Assembly (NCBI GenBank): GCA_963721335.1
Contig: CAVRIV010000005.1
Coordinates: forward strand, 62,001-126,000
Origin: CAVXDY01 sp963721335
GTDB lineage: Bacteria > Actinomycetota > Thermoleophilia > Miltoncostaeales > Miltoncostaeaceae
Length of the DNA: 64,000 nt
Reading direction: 5' to 3'
Every line of letters begins with the position of its first letter. The first letter of the stretch is position 1. The notes under the pieces are model-generated. The model was not told the origin of the DNA. It saw only the letters and a program-made list of their open reading frames with translations, and did no database searches. The position numbers were made by a program, and so were the translations under genes. This document shows positions 24,697 through 35,100 of the stretch, piece after piece.

Positions 24697-25284
24697 GACG
24701 CGGCGGCCGCTCCGGCCCGCGAGGCGCCGACGGCCTCGGTGGCGGGCGCACCCGAGCCCGTGGACAGGCCGAGCACCTCGGCCACGGTCTTGCCGCGCAG
24801 CGCCGCGACCTCCTCGGGGCGGCGCAGCGACTTCAGGCCGGCCACGGTCGCGGCGACGAGGTTGACCGGGTTGCTGGTGCCGAGCGACTTGGTGAGGATG
24901 TCGCGGATCCCGGCCAGCTCGAGCACGGCGCGCACGCCGCCGCCGGCGATCACGCCGGTGCCCTCGGAGGCCGGCTTCATGAACACCTTGCCCGCGCCGG
25001 AGCGGCCCAGGACCTGGTGGGTGATCGTGTTGCGGTACTTGGGCACGATGAAGAGGTTCTTCTTGGCGTCCTCGACGGCCTTCTGGATCGCCACGGGGAC
25101 CTCCTTGGCCTTCCCGTGACCCACCCCGACCGTGTCCACCTCGTTGCCCACGACGACGAGGGCCGAGAACGAGAAGCGCCGGCCGCCCTTGACCACCTTG
25201 GCGACACGGTTGACCTGGACGACGCGCTCGTTCAGCTCGAGCCCGTCGGGATTGATCTTCGCTCGTCGGCGTAGCCTCAGCCAC
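24693..25284 (-). CDS. rpsE: 30S ribosomal protein S5 (one frameshift)
   Basis: GTG 25284 follows AGGAGAGG. After VAEATPTS one extra base near 25259 shifts the frame; the S5 RNA-binding domain continues as KINPDGLELNERVVQVNRV, KVVKGGRRFSFSALVVVGN and the fidelity region GVGHGKAKEVPVAIQKAVED. Length is 3n+1. The Ala-rich C-terminus is intact. Confidence 0.93.
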
Positions 25285-25303
25285 GTACGCGCACCTCTCC
25301 TGA

Positions 25304-25654
25304 CTAGAACTCGAGCCCGCCCTCGCGGGCCCCGTCGGCGAGCGCCTTCACGCGCCCGTGGTACTTGTAGCCGCCGCGGTCGAAGACGACCCGCTCGACG
25401 CCGACGCCCTTCGCCCGCTCGGCCAGCAGCTTGCCGACCTCGCCGGCGGCCTCGCCCTTGGCCAGGCCCCGCAGGGCGGACTCGTGCGATCCGGCGGCCG
25501 CCAGCGTGTGCCCGCGGTCGTCGTCGATGAGCTGTGCGTAGATGCGCTTGTTGGAGCGTGAAACCGCCAGCCGCGGCCGCTCGGCGGAGCCGACGACCGA
25601 GCCGCGGATGCGGCGGTGACGGCGCCTGCGCGCCTCGAGTGTGCTGGTGCTCAT
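25304..25654 (-). CDS. rplR: 50S ribosomal protein L18
   Basis: 116 residues with RRHRRIRGSVVGSAERPRLA, SNKRIYAQLIDDDRGHTL and FDRGGYKYHGRVKALADGAR. It binds 5S rRNA with L5 in the central protuberance. ATG 25654 overlaps the rplF stop by 4 bases. Intact frame. Confidence 0.96.
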   Translation of the reverse strand: MSTSTLEARRRRHRRIRGSVVGSAERPRLAVSRSNKRIYAQLIDDDRGHTLAAAGSHESALRGLAKGEAAGEVGKLLAERAKGVGVERVVFDRGGYKYHGRVKALADGAREGGLEF

Positions 25655-26184
25655 GCCCTCTTCCCGACCTTGCGTCGAACGACCTCGCCCACGTAGCGGA
25701 TCCCCTTGCCCTTGTAGGGCTCCGGCGGACGGACCGCGCGGATCTGCGCGGCGATCTGCCCGACGGCCTGCTTGTCGATGCCGCGCACGACCACCTGCGT
25801 CGGCGCGGGGACCTCGAACTGGATCCCCTCGGGGGGCTCGATGGTAACAGGGTGCGAGAAGCCGACCGCCAGCTCCAGCGAGGTGCCGCGCAGCTGCGCG
25901 CGGTAGCCGACGCCCACGATCTCGAGGCGCCGCTCGAAGCCGTCGCTCACGCCCTGGACCATGTTGGCCACCAGGGTGCGCGACAGCCCGTGGAGGGCGC
26001 GGTGCGGGCCCCGGTCCGTCGGGCGCGTGACCACCAGCGTGCCGTCCGACTCGCGGACGCGGATCGGCTCGACCACGGTGTGGCGCAGCTCGCCCTTCGG
26101 GCCGGCGACGGTCACCTTCTGCCCTGAGATGTCGACCGAGACCCCCTCCGGGAGGGGGATCGGCGTGCGTCCGATGCGGCTCAT
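25651..26184 (-). CDS. rplF: 50S ribosomal protein L6
   Basis: 177 residues, MSRIGRTPIPLPEGVSVDI to PEPYKGKGIRYVGEVVRRKV, both L6 hallmarks. The two similar alpha-beta domains bind near the factor-binding site. Intact frame. Confidence 0.97.
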   Translation of the reverse strand: MSRIGRTPIPLPEGVSVDISGQKVTVAGPKGELRHTVVEPIRVRESDGTLVVTRPTDRGPHRALHGLSRTLVANMVQGVSDGFERRLEIVGVGYRAQLRGTSLELAVGFSHPVTIEPPEGIQFEVPAPTQVVVRGIDKQAVGQIAAQIRAVRPPEPYKGKGIRYVGEVVRRKVGKRA

Positions 26185-26199
26185 CGCGGGTTCTCCTCG

Positions 26200-26595
<396 letters not shown>

Positions 26596-26599
26596 GCGG

Positions 26600-26785
26600 C
26601 TACCACGAGCTCTTGGTCATGCCGGGGATGACGCCGGCGTGCGCCGACTCCCGCAGGCAGATGCGGCACAGGCCGAACTTGCGGAACACCGCCCGCGAGC
26701 GGCCGCAGCTGTGACAGCGCGTGTACTTCTGGGTCGGGTACTTCGGCGTCCTGGACGCCTTCACCCGAAGGCTGGTCTTCGCCAC
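26600..26785 (-). CDS. rpsN: 30S ribosomal protein S14 type Z
   Basis: 61 residues, the short zinc form, with C-x2-C pairs in YTRCHSCGRSRAVFRKFGLC and the CRICLRE that follows. Located between rplE and rpsH, its constitutive place. Confidence 0.97.
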   Translation of the reverse strand: MAKTSLRVKASRTPKYPTQKYTRCHSCGRSRAVFRKFGLCRICLRESAHAGVIPGMTKSSW

Positions 26786-26795
26786 GTCTCCTCCT

Positions 26796-27456
26796 CTACC
26801 TGCGGCCTCGGCCGCGGCTGAACTTCCTCTGCTTGCGCTTTTGACGGAGGGCCCGCTCCTCCGCCGTGTATCCCTCGGCGCGGAACGGCATCCCGAGATG
26901 CCGCAGGAGGGCGCGGCCCTCCTCGTCGGTCGCCGCCGTGGTGGTGATGGTCACGTTCAGGCCCCGCACCGCGTCGACGCGGTCGTAGTCGATCTCCGGG
27001 AAGATCGTCTGCTCGCGCAGGCCCAGGTTGAAGTTGCCGCGGCCGTCGAAGCCGTCGGGGTTGATCCCGCGGAAGTCGCGGATCCGCGGGAGCGCGACCG
27101 ACGTGAGCCGGTCGAGGAACTCCCACATGCCGGTCGCCCCGGAGGGTGACCTTGCAGCCGATGGCCATGCCCTCGCGCAGCTTGAACTGGGCGATCGACT
27201 TGCGCGCCTTGGTGATGCTGGGGCGCTGGCCGGAGATGATGGCGAGCTGCTCGATCGCCTCGTCCAGGGCCTTGCTGTTGGTCTTGGCCTCGCCCACGCC
27301 CATGTTGAGCGTGATCTTCTCGAGGCGCGGGTGCTGCATGGCCGACGCGTAGCCGAACTCCTCCTGCAGGCGCGGGCGGATCTCCTGCTCGTAGGTCGTC
27401 TTGAGCCGCGCGCGCGCGGTGCTCGGGGCGGCTGGCGGTGTCGTGTCGTCGGCCAT
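26796..27456 (-). CDS. rplE: 50S ribosomal protein L5 (one frameshift)
   Basis: The first half (LKTTYEQEIRPRLQEEFGY, MQHPRLEKITLNMGVGEAK) runs to KVTLRGDR; one inserted C near 27130 breaks it; the second half continues as MWEFLDRLTSVALPRIRDFR and ITTTAATDEEGRALLRHLGM. Length 3n+1. L5 binds 5S rRNA. A basic tail of about 20 residues, rich in R/K/Q, follows. Confidence 0.94.
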
Positions 27457-27770
27457 CAGTCCAGCCGCTCCCCGGAGCGGGAGGAGACGCGCACCATGCG
27501 CCCGTCCGACTCCTCGATCCGGACGCGGGTGGCGCGGCCGTCCTTGGGGTCGATCAGGGCGACGTTGGACATGTGGATGGGAGCGGGGCGCTCGATGACG
27601 CCGCCCGGCTCGTTCGGCGGACGCGGCTTGGTGTGCCGCTTCATGATGTTGAGCCCCTCGACCAGGACGCGCTGCTCCTTCGGGCGGACCTCCATCACGA
27701 TGCCCGACTTCCCCTTGTCCTTGCCGGAGAGGGCGATCACGCGATCGCCCTTTCGGATGCGGGCCGGCAC
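27456..27770 (-). CDS. rplX: 50S ribosomal protein L24
   Basis: 104 residues with the KOW motif RIRKGDRVIALSGKDKGKSG and NIMKRHTKPRPPNEPGGVIE. It starts large-subunit assembly. Its stop shares one base with the rplE start codon. Intact frame. Confidence 0.96.
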   Translation of the reverse strand: MPARIRKGDRVIALSGKDKGKSGIVMEVRPKEQRVLVEGLNIMKRHTKPRPPNEPGGVIERPAPIHMSNVALIDPKDGRATRVRIEESDGRMVRVSSRSGERLD

Positions 27771-27772
27771 GG

Positions 27773-28141
27773 CTACAGGACCTCCGGGGCGAGCGAGACG
27801 ATCTTCATGAAGTTCTTCTCGCGCAGCTCGCGCGCCACGGGGCCGAAGATGCGCGTGCCGCGGGGGTTCTGGGCGTTGTCGATGATCACCGCGGCGTTCT
27901 CGTCGAAGGCGATGAAGGTCCCGTCGTCGCGGCCGTGCTCCTTGCGGGTGCGCACGACCACGGCGCGCACGACGTCGCCCTTCTTGATCGCGCCGTTCGG
28001 GACGGCCTGCTTCACGGTGCCCACGATGACGTCGCCCACGGCCGCGTAGCGGCGGCGGGAGCCGCCCATGATGCGGATGCAGAGGATCTCGCGGGCGCCG
28101 GTGTTGTCGGCCACCCGAAGGCGTGTCTCGACCTGAACCAT
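27773..28141 (-). CDS. rplN: 50S ribosomal protein L14
   Basis: 122 residues, MVQVETRLRVADNTGARE at the start and GTRIFGPVARELREKNFMKI near the end, both conserved in L14. It bridges to 16S rRNA helix 14. Intact frame. Confidence 0.97.
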   Translation of the reverse strand: MVQVETRLRVADNTGAREILCIRIMGGSRRRYAAVGDVIVGTVKQAVPNGAIKKGDVVRAVVVRTRKEHGRDDGTFIAFDENAAVIIDNAQNPRGTRIFGPVARELREKNFMKIVSLAPEVL

Positions 28142-28151
28142 GAGCTCGCCG

Positions 28152-28431
28152 CTACCTCGCCCGTTCGATGATCTCGACCAGGCGCCAGCGCTTCTGCTTC
28201 GAGAGCGGACGGCACTCGATCACGCGCACGAGATCGCCCACCGCGGCCTCGTTGGCGTCGTCGTGGGCGTGCAGCTTCGACGTGCGGCGCACGGTCTTCT
28301 CGTAGACCGGGTGCGCCCGCGCGCTCTCGAGCATCACCGTGATGGTCTTGTCGCGGGCGGCGGAGACCACGATGCCCTGGCGGGTCTTGCGGCGGGCGAT
28401 CGACTCCTGGGGCGTCGACGACCGGGGTCAT
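28152..28431 (-). CDS. rpsQ: 30S ribosomal protein S17 (one frameshift)
   Basis: ATG 28431 (MTPVVDA) is in one frame; after a CCCC run at 28408-28412 the protein resumes as QESIARRKTRQGIVVSAARD and RPLSKQKRWRLVEIIERAR, the OB-fold S17 core. Length 3n+1. ATG overlaps the rpmC stop by 4 bases. Confidence 0.92.
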
Positions 28432-28619
28432 GCCAGCTCCCGCTCGTGCGCGACCGTCAGCAGGCGTGCGATCTCGCGCCGCCGGGCGGACAGCTCCGAG
28501 GTGCGCTCGAGCGCGCCGGAGGCGTGCTGGAAGCGCAGGTTGAAGTGGGCCTCGCGGCTCTCGGCGAGCGTGCGGGCCAGCTCGTCGTCGGACAGGTCCC
28601 TGATCTCCTTGGCGTTCAC
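28428..28619 (-). CDS. rpmC: 50S ribosomal protein L29
   Basis: 63 residues, NAKEIRDLSDDELARTLAES then EAHFNLRFQHASGALERTS, a two-helix coiled hairpin near the tunnel exit. Overlaps rplP and rpsQ by 4 bases each. Intact frame. Confidence 0.96.
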   Translation of the reverse strand: MNAKEIRDLSDDELARTLAESREAHFNLRFQHASGALERTSELSARRREIARLLTVAHERELA

Positions 28620-29041
28620 GATGCGGTCACCGCGTCGTCACGCGTCACGAAGCTGCAGCGGATGGGCAGCTTGTTCGCGGCCAGGCGCATCGCGTCGCGG
28701 GCCAGCGGCTCGGGGACGCCGGCGAGCTCGAACATGATCTTGCCCGGCTTCACCACGGCCACCCAGGTCTCCGGCGATCCCTTGCCCGAGCCCATGCGGG
28801 TCTCGGCCGGCTTCTTCGTGACCGGCATCTGCGGGAAGACGTTGATCCAGACCTTGCCGCCACGGCTGATGCGCCGGGTCATGGCGACACGGGCCGCCTC
28901 GATCTGGCGGTTGGTGATCCACGCCGGCTCGAGGGCCTTCAGGCCGTACTCGCCGAAGTGGATCTCGAGGTGGCCCTTGGCCAGGCCGCGCCGGCGGCCG
29001 CGATGGCTCTTGCGGTGCTTGGTGCGCTTGGGCATCAGCAT
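28616..29041 (-). CDS. rplP: 50S ribosomal protein L16
   Basis: 141 residues, MLMPKRTKHRKSHRGRRRGL, then KVWINVFPQMPVTKKPAETR and MGSGKGSPETWVAVVKPGKI. It shapes the A-site tRNA pocket. ATG 29041 touches the rpsC stop; ATG 29035 is an alternative start. Intact frame. Confidence 0.96.
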   Translation of the reverse strand: MLMPKRTKHRKSHRGRRRGLAKGHLEIHFGEYGLKALEPAWITNRQIEAARVAMTRRISRGGKVWINVFPQMPVTKKPAETRMGSGKGSPETWVAVVKPGKIMFELAGVPEPLARDAMRLAANKLPIRCSFVTRDDAVTAS

Positions 29042-29835
29042 CAGGAGCCGCCTCCCCCGCCCGCGGTGGGCTCGGCCGAGCGCTCCGGCCGCGGTCCGCG
29101 ATCGCCGCGCTCGCCCCGGTTGTCGCCGCCCGGGCGCCGCTCGCGGCGCGGGCGCCGCGGGGGCGGGGCGAGCTCGAGCTCGGTCCGGCCGCGGCTGTCG
29201 GTGACGCCCTCGGGCAGGACCTCGCCCTTGTTGATCCACACCTTCACGCCGATGCGGCCGAAGGTGGTCTTGGCCTCGTGGAAGCCGTAGTCGATGTCGG
29301 CCCGCAGGGTGTGCAGGGGCACGCGCCCGTCGGAGTAGTGCTCCGAGCGGGACATCTCGGTGCCGCCCAGCCGCCCGCCGCACTGCACCTTCACGCCCTG
29401 CGCGCCGGAGCGCATGGCCGAGGTGAGCGCGCGCTTCATGGCGCGGCGGAAGCTGACCCGGTTCTCGAGCTGCTCGGCGATGGACTGGGCCACCAGCTTC
29501 GCGTCGAGCTCGGGGCGCTTGATCTCGTTGATGTTCACCTGGATCTGCTTGCCCGTGAGCCGGTTGAGCTCGCGGCGCAGCGCGTCGACCTCGGACCCGC
29601 TCTTGCCGATCACGATGCCCGGACGGGCCGTGAAGATGTCGACCGTGAGCTTGGTCTGGTCCTTCTTCAGGTGGATCGACGACAGGCCGGCATGGCTCAG
29701 CTTGCTGGTGATGTGGTTGCGCACGAGCCGGTCCTCGTCCAGGAACTTGGCGAACTCGCGCTCCGAGAACCAGTTGCTGCGCCAGCCGTTGAGGATGCCG
29801 AGGCGAAAGCCGGTGGGGTTGATCTTCTGACCCAT
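29041..29835 (-). CDS. rpsC: 30S ribosomal protein S3
   Basis: 264 residues, longer than the usual 210-240 because of a basic, Gly/Arg/Pro-rich tail (PPRRPRRERRPGGDNRGER). The core has MGQKINPTGFRLGILNGW, the KH domain ARPGIVIGKSGSEVDALRRE and GVKVQCGGRLGGTEMSRSEH. It guards the mRNA entry channel. Intact frame. Confidence 0.96.
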   Translation of the reverse strand: MGQKINPTGFRLGILNGWRSNWFSEREFAKFLDEDRLVRNHITSKLSHAGLSSIHLKKDQTKLTVDIFTARPGIVIGKSGSEVDALRRELNRLTGKQIQVNINEIKRPELDAKLVAQSIAEQLENRVSFRRAMKRALTSAMRSGAQGVKVQCGGRLGGTEMSRSEHYSDGRVPLHTLRADIDYGFHEAKTTFGRIGVKVWINKGEVLPEGVTDSRGRTELELAPPPRRPRRERRPGGDNRGERGDRGPRPERSAEPTAGGGGGS

Positions 29836-29838
29836 GGG

Positions 29839-30210
29839 TTACACGCGCTCCGTCTCGGCGATGCCGATCGTGATGTGGCAGGTGCGCTTGTTGATGCGCG
29901 TTGCCCGGCCCTTGGCCCGCGGCCGGAAGCGCGGATCGTGGGGCCCTCGTCGACCGTCACCCGCTTCACGACGAGATCGCGCGCGTCGAGGCCGTGGTTG
30001 TGGTCGGCGTTGGCGATGGCCGACTGGAGCAGTCTTGCGCATCGGCACCGCCGCCGCCCGCGTGCTGTAGGCGAGGATCGCCTGGGCCTCGGCCACGGGC
30101 TTGCCGCGCACGAGGTCGGCCACGAGGCGGCCCTTGCGGGCCGACATGCGCACGTAGCGTGCGGTCGCCTGGACGATCTCGGGGGCGGTGGTGGTGGCCG
30201 CGGTGCTCAT
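29839..30210 (-). CDS. rplV: 50S ribosomal protein L22 (two compensating indels)
   Basis: Starts EIVQATARYVRMSARKGRLV and AEAQAILAYSTRAAAVPM. An inserted base near 30034 moves the frame to LLQSAIANADHNHGLDARDL and KRVTVDEGPTIR; a lost base near 29930 restores it for RFRPRAKGRATRINKRTCH. The total length is a multiple of three, so simple gene callers will report an intact gene with a wrong middle. L22 lines the nascent-peptide tunnel. Confidence 0.92.
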   Translation of the reverse strand: MSTAATTTAPEIVQATARYVRMSARKGRLVADLVRGKPVAEAQAILAYSTRAAAVPMRKTAPVGHRQRRPQPRPRRARSRREAGDGRRGPHDPRFRPRAKGRATRINKRTCHITIGIAETERV

Positions 30211-30491
30211 CGGCGCAGGGTGGAGGTGCGGTCGGAGCCGGCGTGGCCGCGGTAGGTGCGGGTCGGGGCGAACTCACCCAGCTTGTGGCCCACCATGCTC
30301 TCGCTGATGAAGACGGGGACGTGCTTGCGGCCGTCGTGGATCGCGATCGTGTGCCCGACCATCTCGGGGAAGATCGTGGAGGAGCGCGACCAGGTGCGGA
30401 CGATCCGCTTCTCGTTGGCGGTGTTCATGTCCTCGATGCGCTTGATGAGCTTGGGGTCCACGAAGGGACCCTTCTTCAGGCTGCGACCCAT
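30207..30491 (-). CDS. rpsS: 30S ribosomal protein S19
   Basis: 94 residues, MGRSLKKGPFVDPKLIKRIE to GHKLGEFAPTRTYRGHAG, the S19 signature. It sits in the 30S head near S13. Intact frame, 4-base overlap with rplV. Confidence 0.97.
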   Translation of the reverse strand: MGRSLKKGPFVDPKLIKRIEDMNTANEKRIVRTWSRSSTIFPEMVGHTIAIHDGRKHVPVFISESMVGHKLGEFAPTRTYRGHAGSDRTSTLRR

Positions 30492-30496
30492 GTGCC

Positions 30497-31349
<853 letters not shown>

Positions 31350-31352
31350 GGC

Positions 31353-31655
31353 CTAGGCCCCCTCGAAGAGCTCGATCTTGTCGCCGGGCCGGAGCTCGAC
31401 GATGGCCTTCTTCCAGCCCGGCCGATGCCGCGCGAGGCGCCGCGCCGCTTGGGCTTGCGGCTGCACCGTGACCGTGCGGACGTCGGTGACCGTGACGTCG
31501 AAGAGGTCCTCGACGGCCTGGCGGATCTCGGTCTTGTGGGCGCCGTCGAGCACGCGGAAGGTGTACTGGTTGTGCGCCTGGACGAGCTGGAAGCTCTTCT
31601 CGGAGATCACCGGGCGCACGATGACGCGGCGCATGTCGTGGCGGAGGGTGCTCAC
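31353..31655 (-). CDS. rplW: 50S ribosomal protein L23 (hidden compensating indels)
   Basis: 100 codons from GTG: MRRVIVRPVISEKSFQLVQA, EIRQAVEDLFDVTVTDVRTV and KKAIVELRPGDKIELFEG are right, but the middle reads QPQAQAARRLARHRPG. In the neighbouring frame the same bases give KPKRRGASRGIGRAG, the expected basic L23 loop, so an indel on each side of the loop cancels out in length. L23 docks SRP and trigger factor at the tunnel exit. Confidence 0.9.
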   Translation of the reverse strand: MSTLRHDMRRVIVRPVISEKSFQLVQAHNQYTFRVLDGAHKTEIRQAVEDLFDVTVTDVRTVTVQPQAQAARRLARHRPGWKKAIVELRPGDKIELFEGA

Positions 31656-32675
31656 GAGGCCTCCTCGCCGTCGGCCTCGGGCTCGACCGCGGGCTCCGCC
31701 TCGGCCTTGGGCTTGGGCGGCTTCTTGGCGCGCGGGCGCTTGGGCTTCGGCGCGGGCTTGGGGGCCTCCTCCTCCTCGGCGACGGCCTCCTCGGCGGGCG
31801 CCTCGGCGGCGGCGCCTCCTCGACCGCGACCTCGGCGGCGGGGTCCTCCACGACCTCGGCCTCCGGCGCCTCGGCGGCGGGCTCCTCGCGACGGGCTCCT
31901 CGGCGGCGGGCTCCTCGGCCGCCACGGGCTCCTCGGCGACCTCGGGGGCGGGCTCCTCGACGACCGGGGGCGGGGCGGGGGCCTTCTTCTTCGGCTTCGC
32001 CCGCGGCTTCGGCTTGCGCTTGGCCTCGACGGCCTCGACCTCGGCCGGCTCGCCGGCGATCCGCTCCCAGACGGCCCGCTCCACCAGCAGGGCCCGGGCC
32101 GCGACGATGTCCACGGTCTCGAGCTCCGAGGACGCCAGCACGTAGACGCCCGGCAGGTTGCGGAACGACCGGGCCTCGACGGCGTCGAGGTCGGTCACCA
32201 CCAGGAGCAGCGGGCGGACCGCCACCCCGTCGGGGGCCTGGCGCAGGTACTCGACCGCGCGCTTGGTGGAGGGGGTCTCCCAGCTCCATCGGGATCCATC
32301 AGCGCCAGCGACCCGCGCTCGGCGTGCGCGCGGAACGCCGCGCGGAACGCCTGAGCGCGCACCTTGCGGTTGACCTTGCCGCCGTGCGCCGCGCGGCGTG
32401 GGGCCGAAGGCGACGCCGCCGCCGGTCCACTGCGGCGCGCGGATCGAGCCCTGGCGGGCCCGGCCCGTGCCCTTCTGGCGCCACGGCTTCGCGCCGCCGC
32501 CGCGGACCACCCCGCGCGTCTTCGTCGAATGGGTGCCGGCGCGACGGGCGGCGAGCTCGGCCACCACGGTCTCGTGGATGAGGTGCTGCTTGATCGGCTG
32601 GGCGGCGATGGCCTGCGCGAGCGCCGCGCGACCCACCGTGACCCCGTCGGCGTCGAGGAGCGGGAGGGGCGTCAC
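31652..32675 (-). CDS. rplD: 50S ribosomal protein L4 with long acidic Ala/Glu/Pro tail (several frameshifts)
   Basis: The L4 core has RAGTHSTKTRGVVRGGGAKP, PWRQKGTGRARQGSIRAPQW and, after two indels between 32285 and 32400, ETPSTKRAVEYLRQAP and LLVVTDLDAVEARSFRNLPG. After about residue 215, where L4 normally ends, comes roughly 125 residues of low complexity: a Lys/Pro block, then repeats of the kind EEPAPEVAEEPVAAEEPA, broken by more indels, then Lys/Pro again and an acidic end (DGEEAS) before TGA at 31652. L4 reaches the tunnel constriction and represses the S10 operon in some bacteria. Confidence 0.88.
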
Positions 32676-33292
32676 TCGGGCCTCACGATCACGATGCCGT
32701 TGACCCCGCCGGGGACCGCGCCGCGCACGAGCAGCAGGTTGCGCTCGGGGTCGCGGTCCACGACCTGCAGGCCCCGCTGGGTGACGGTGCGCGCGCCCAT
32801 GTGGCCGCTCATCCGCATCCCCTTGAACACGCGGGCCGGGTAGGCGGCCGCGCCGATCGATCCCGGCCCGCGGATGTTGTGCGAGCCGTGGCTCTTGGGG
32901 CCGCGCTTGAAGTTGTGCCGCTTGATCGTGCCGGCGTAGCCCTTGCCCTTGGAGGTGCCGGTGATGCGCACCATCTGGCCGGGCTCGAACGGCTCGACCG
33001 TGACGACGTCGCCGACCGCGACCTCGATGCCGAGCTCCTCGGCCGAGAACTCGTGCAGGTGGCGCACCGGCGCGGCGCCGGCCTTCTTCAGGTGCCCGAG
33101 CTTCGGCTTGTTGAGGCTCTTCGGCTTGGCGGCCCCGAAGCCGAGCTGCACGGCGTCGTAGCCGTCGCTCTCGGCGGTCTTGACCTGGGTCACCGGGCAG
33201 GGGCCGGCCTCGATCACGGTGAGCGGCACGCGCGCGCCGTCCTCCCCGAAGATCTGGGTCATCCCCACCTTGCGCCCGATGATCGCCGCCAT
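32672..33292 (-). CDS. rplC: 50S ribosomal protein L3
   Basis: 206 residues, IIGRKVGMTQIFGEDGARVP at the start and HGSHNIRGPGSIGAAAYPAR in the conserved loop near the peptidyl-transferase centre. Intact frame, 4-base overlap with rplD. Confidence 0.97.
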   Translation of the reverse strand: MAAIIGRKVGMTQIFGEDGARVPLTVIEAGPCPVTQVKTAESDGYDAVQLGFGAAKPKSLNKPKLGHLKKAGAAPVRHLHEFSAEELGIEVAVGDVVTVEPFEPGQMVRITGTSKGKGYAGTIKRHNFKRGPKSHGSHNIRGPGSIGAAAYPARVFKGMRMSGHMGARTVTQRGLQVVDRDPERNLLLVRGAVPGGVNGIVIVRPE

Positions 33293-33297
33293 CGGAT

Positions 33298-33615
33298 CTA
33301 CGCCTTGATCTCGATGTCCACGCCGGCCGGGAGGTCGAGGCGCATGAGCGAGTCGACCGTCTTGGGCGTGGGCGAGTAGATGTCGATGAGGCGCTTGTGG
33401 GTGCGGATCTCGAAGTGCTCGCGGGAGTCCTTGTCCTTGAAGGGGCCGCGGATCACGCAGTACACGTTGCGCTCGGTGGGCAGGGGCACGGGACCGGAGA
33501 TGCTGGCTCCGCTGCGCTGGGCCGTCTCGACGATGGAGGCGGCGCTCTTGTCGATCAGCTCGTGGTCGTAGGCCTTGAGCCGGATCCTGATCTTGTTCTG
33601 CTGCACCTCGCGCAC
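33298..33615 (-). CDS. rpsJ: 30S ribosomal protein S10 (NusE)
   Basis: 105 residues from GTG: NKIRIRLKAYDHELIDKSAA and FEIRTHKRLIDIYSPTPKTV. It also acts in transcription antitermination with NusB. It begins only 12 bases after the T tract of the tuf terminator, so no full promoter fits between, and its mRNA must come from read-through or from a promoter inside tuf. Intact frame. Confidence 0.97.
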   Translation of the reverse strand: MREVQQNKIRIRLKAYDHELIDKSAASIVETAQRSGASISGPVPLPTERNVYCVIRGPFKDKDSREHFEIRTHKRLIDIYSPTPKTVDSLMRLDLPAGVDIEIKA

Positions 33616-33627
33616 GCCCCTGCTGAG

Positions 33628-33666
33628 AAAGAAAACCCCGCCGCCTCCGGGTGGGAGACGACGGGG
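33628..33666 (-). terminator. Strong intrinsic terminator between tuf and rpsJ
   Basis: A 13-bp stem (33636-33648 with 33654-33666, two G-U pairs, 5-base loop) followed on the minus strand by TTTTCTTTCTC. It begins 15 bases after the tuf stop. Confidence 0.85.
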
Positions 33667-33681
33667 CTCGGGAAGCTGCCT

Positions 33682-34875
<1,194 letters not shown>

Positions 34876-34913
34876 CGATCACTCCTCTGGGCACTCTGCG
34901 GTTCGGCCACGCG

Positions 34914-34977
34914 GCCGGGCGCTCCCCGACGTGAAAAACTCCCCCCGGCGCAAAACGCGCGGCCCGAAGGCCGCGCG
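34914..34977 (-). promoter_or_regulatory. Structured tuf leader with terminator-like UUCG hairpin
   Basis: On the minus strand CGCGCGGCC-TTCG-GGCCGCGCG (34956-34977) is followed at once by TTTTG, an intrinsic-terminator shape inside the leader. A second hairpin CGGCC/GGCCG (34914-34927) lies closer to the start codon, and a third, GC-rich, follows the transcription start. This looks like an attenuator (inference). Confidence 0.55.
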
Positions 34978-35008
34978 CGAGAAACCGGGCGCTCCGTAGA
35001 GCCCGGGT

Positions 35009-35036
35009 AGAGTACCAAACGCCCCGCCGCTCGCAA
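35009..35036 (-). promoter_or_regulatory. Promoter of tuf
   Basis: Minus strand: TTGCGA (35031-35036), 16-base spacer, TACTCT (35009-35014). It gives a leader of about 125 bases. Confidence 0.55.
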
Positions 35037-35088
35037 GGACGATCCCGATGCGGGTTCCCGCCCTGTAGGGGCCGTTTCGCCGGAGTCG

Positions 35089-35094
35089 TACCAT
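35089..35094 (+). promoter_or_regulatory. -10 element placing the oxidase transcript start at its ATG
   Basis: TACCAT is followed by 6 bases and then ATG 35101, with no ribosome-binding site; a leaderless mRNA is expected. Confidence 0.5.
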
Positions 35095-35100
35095 CCCGCC

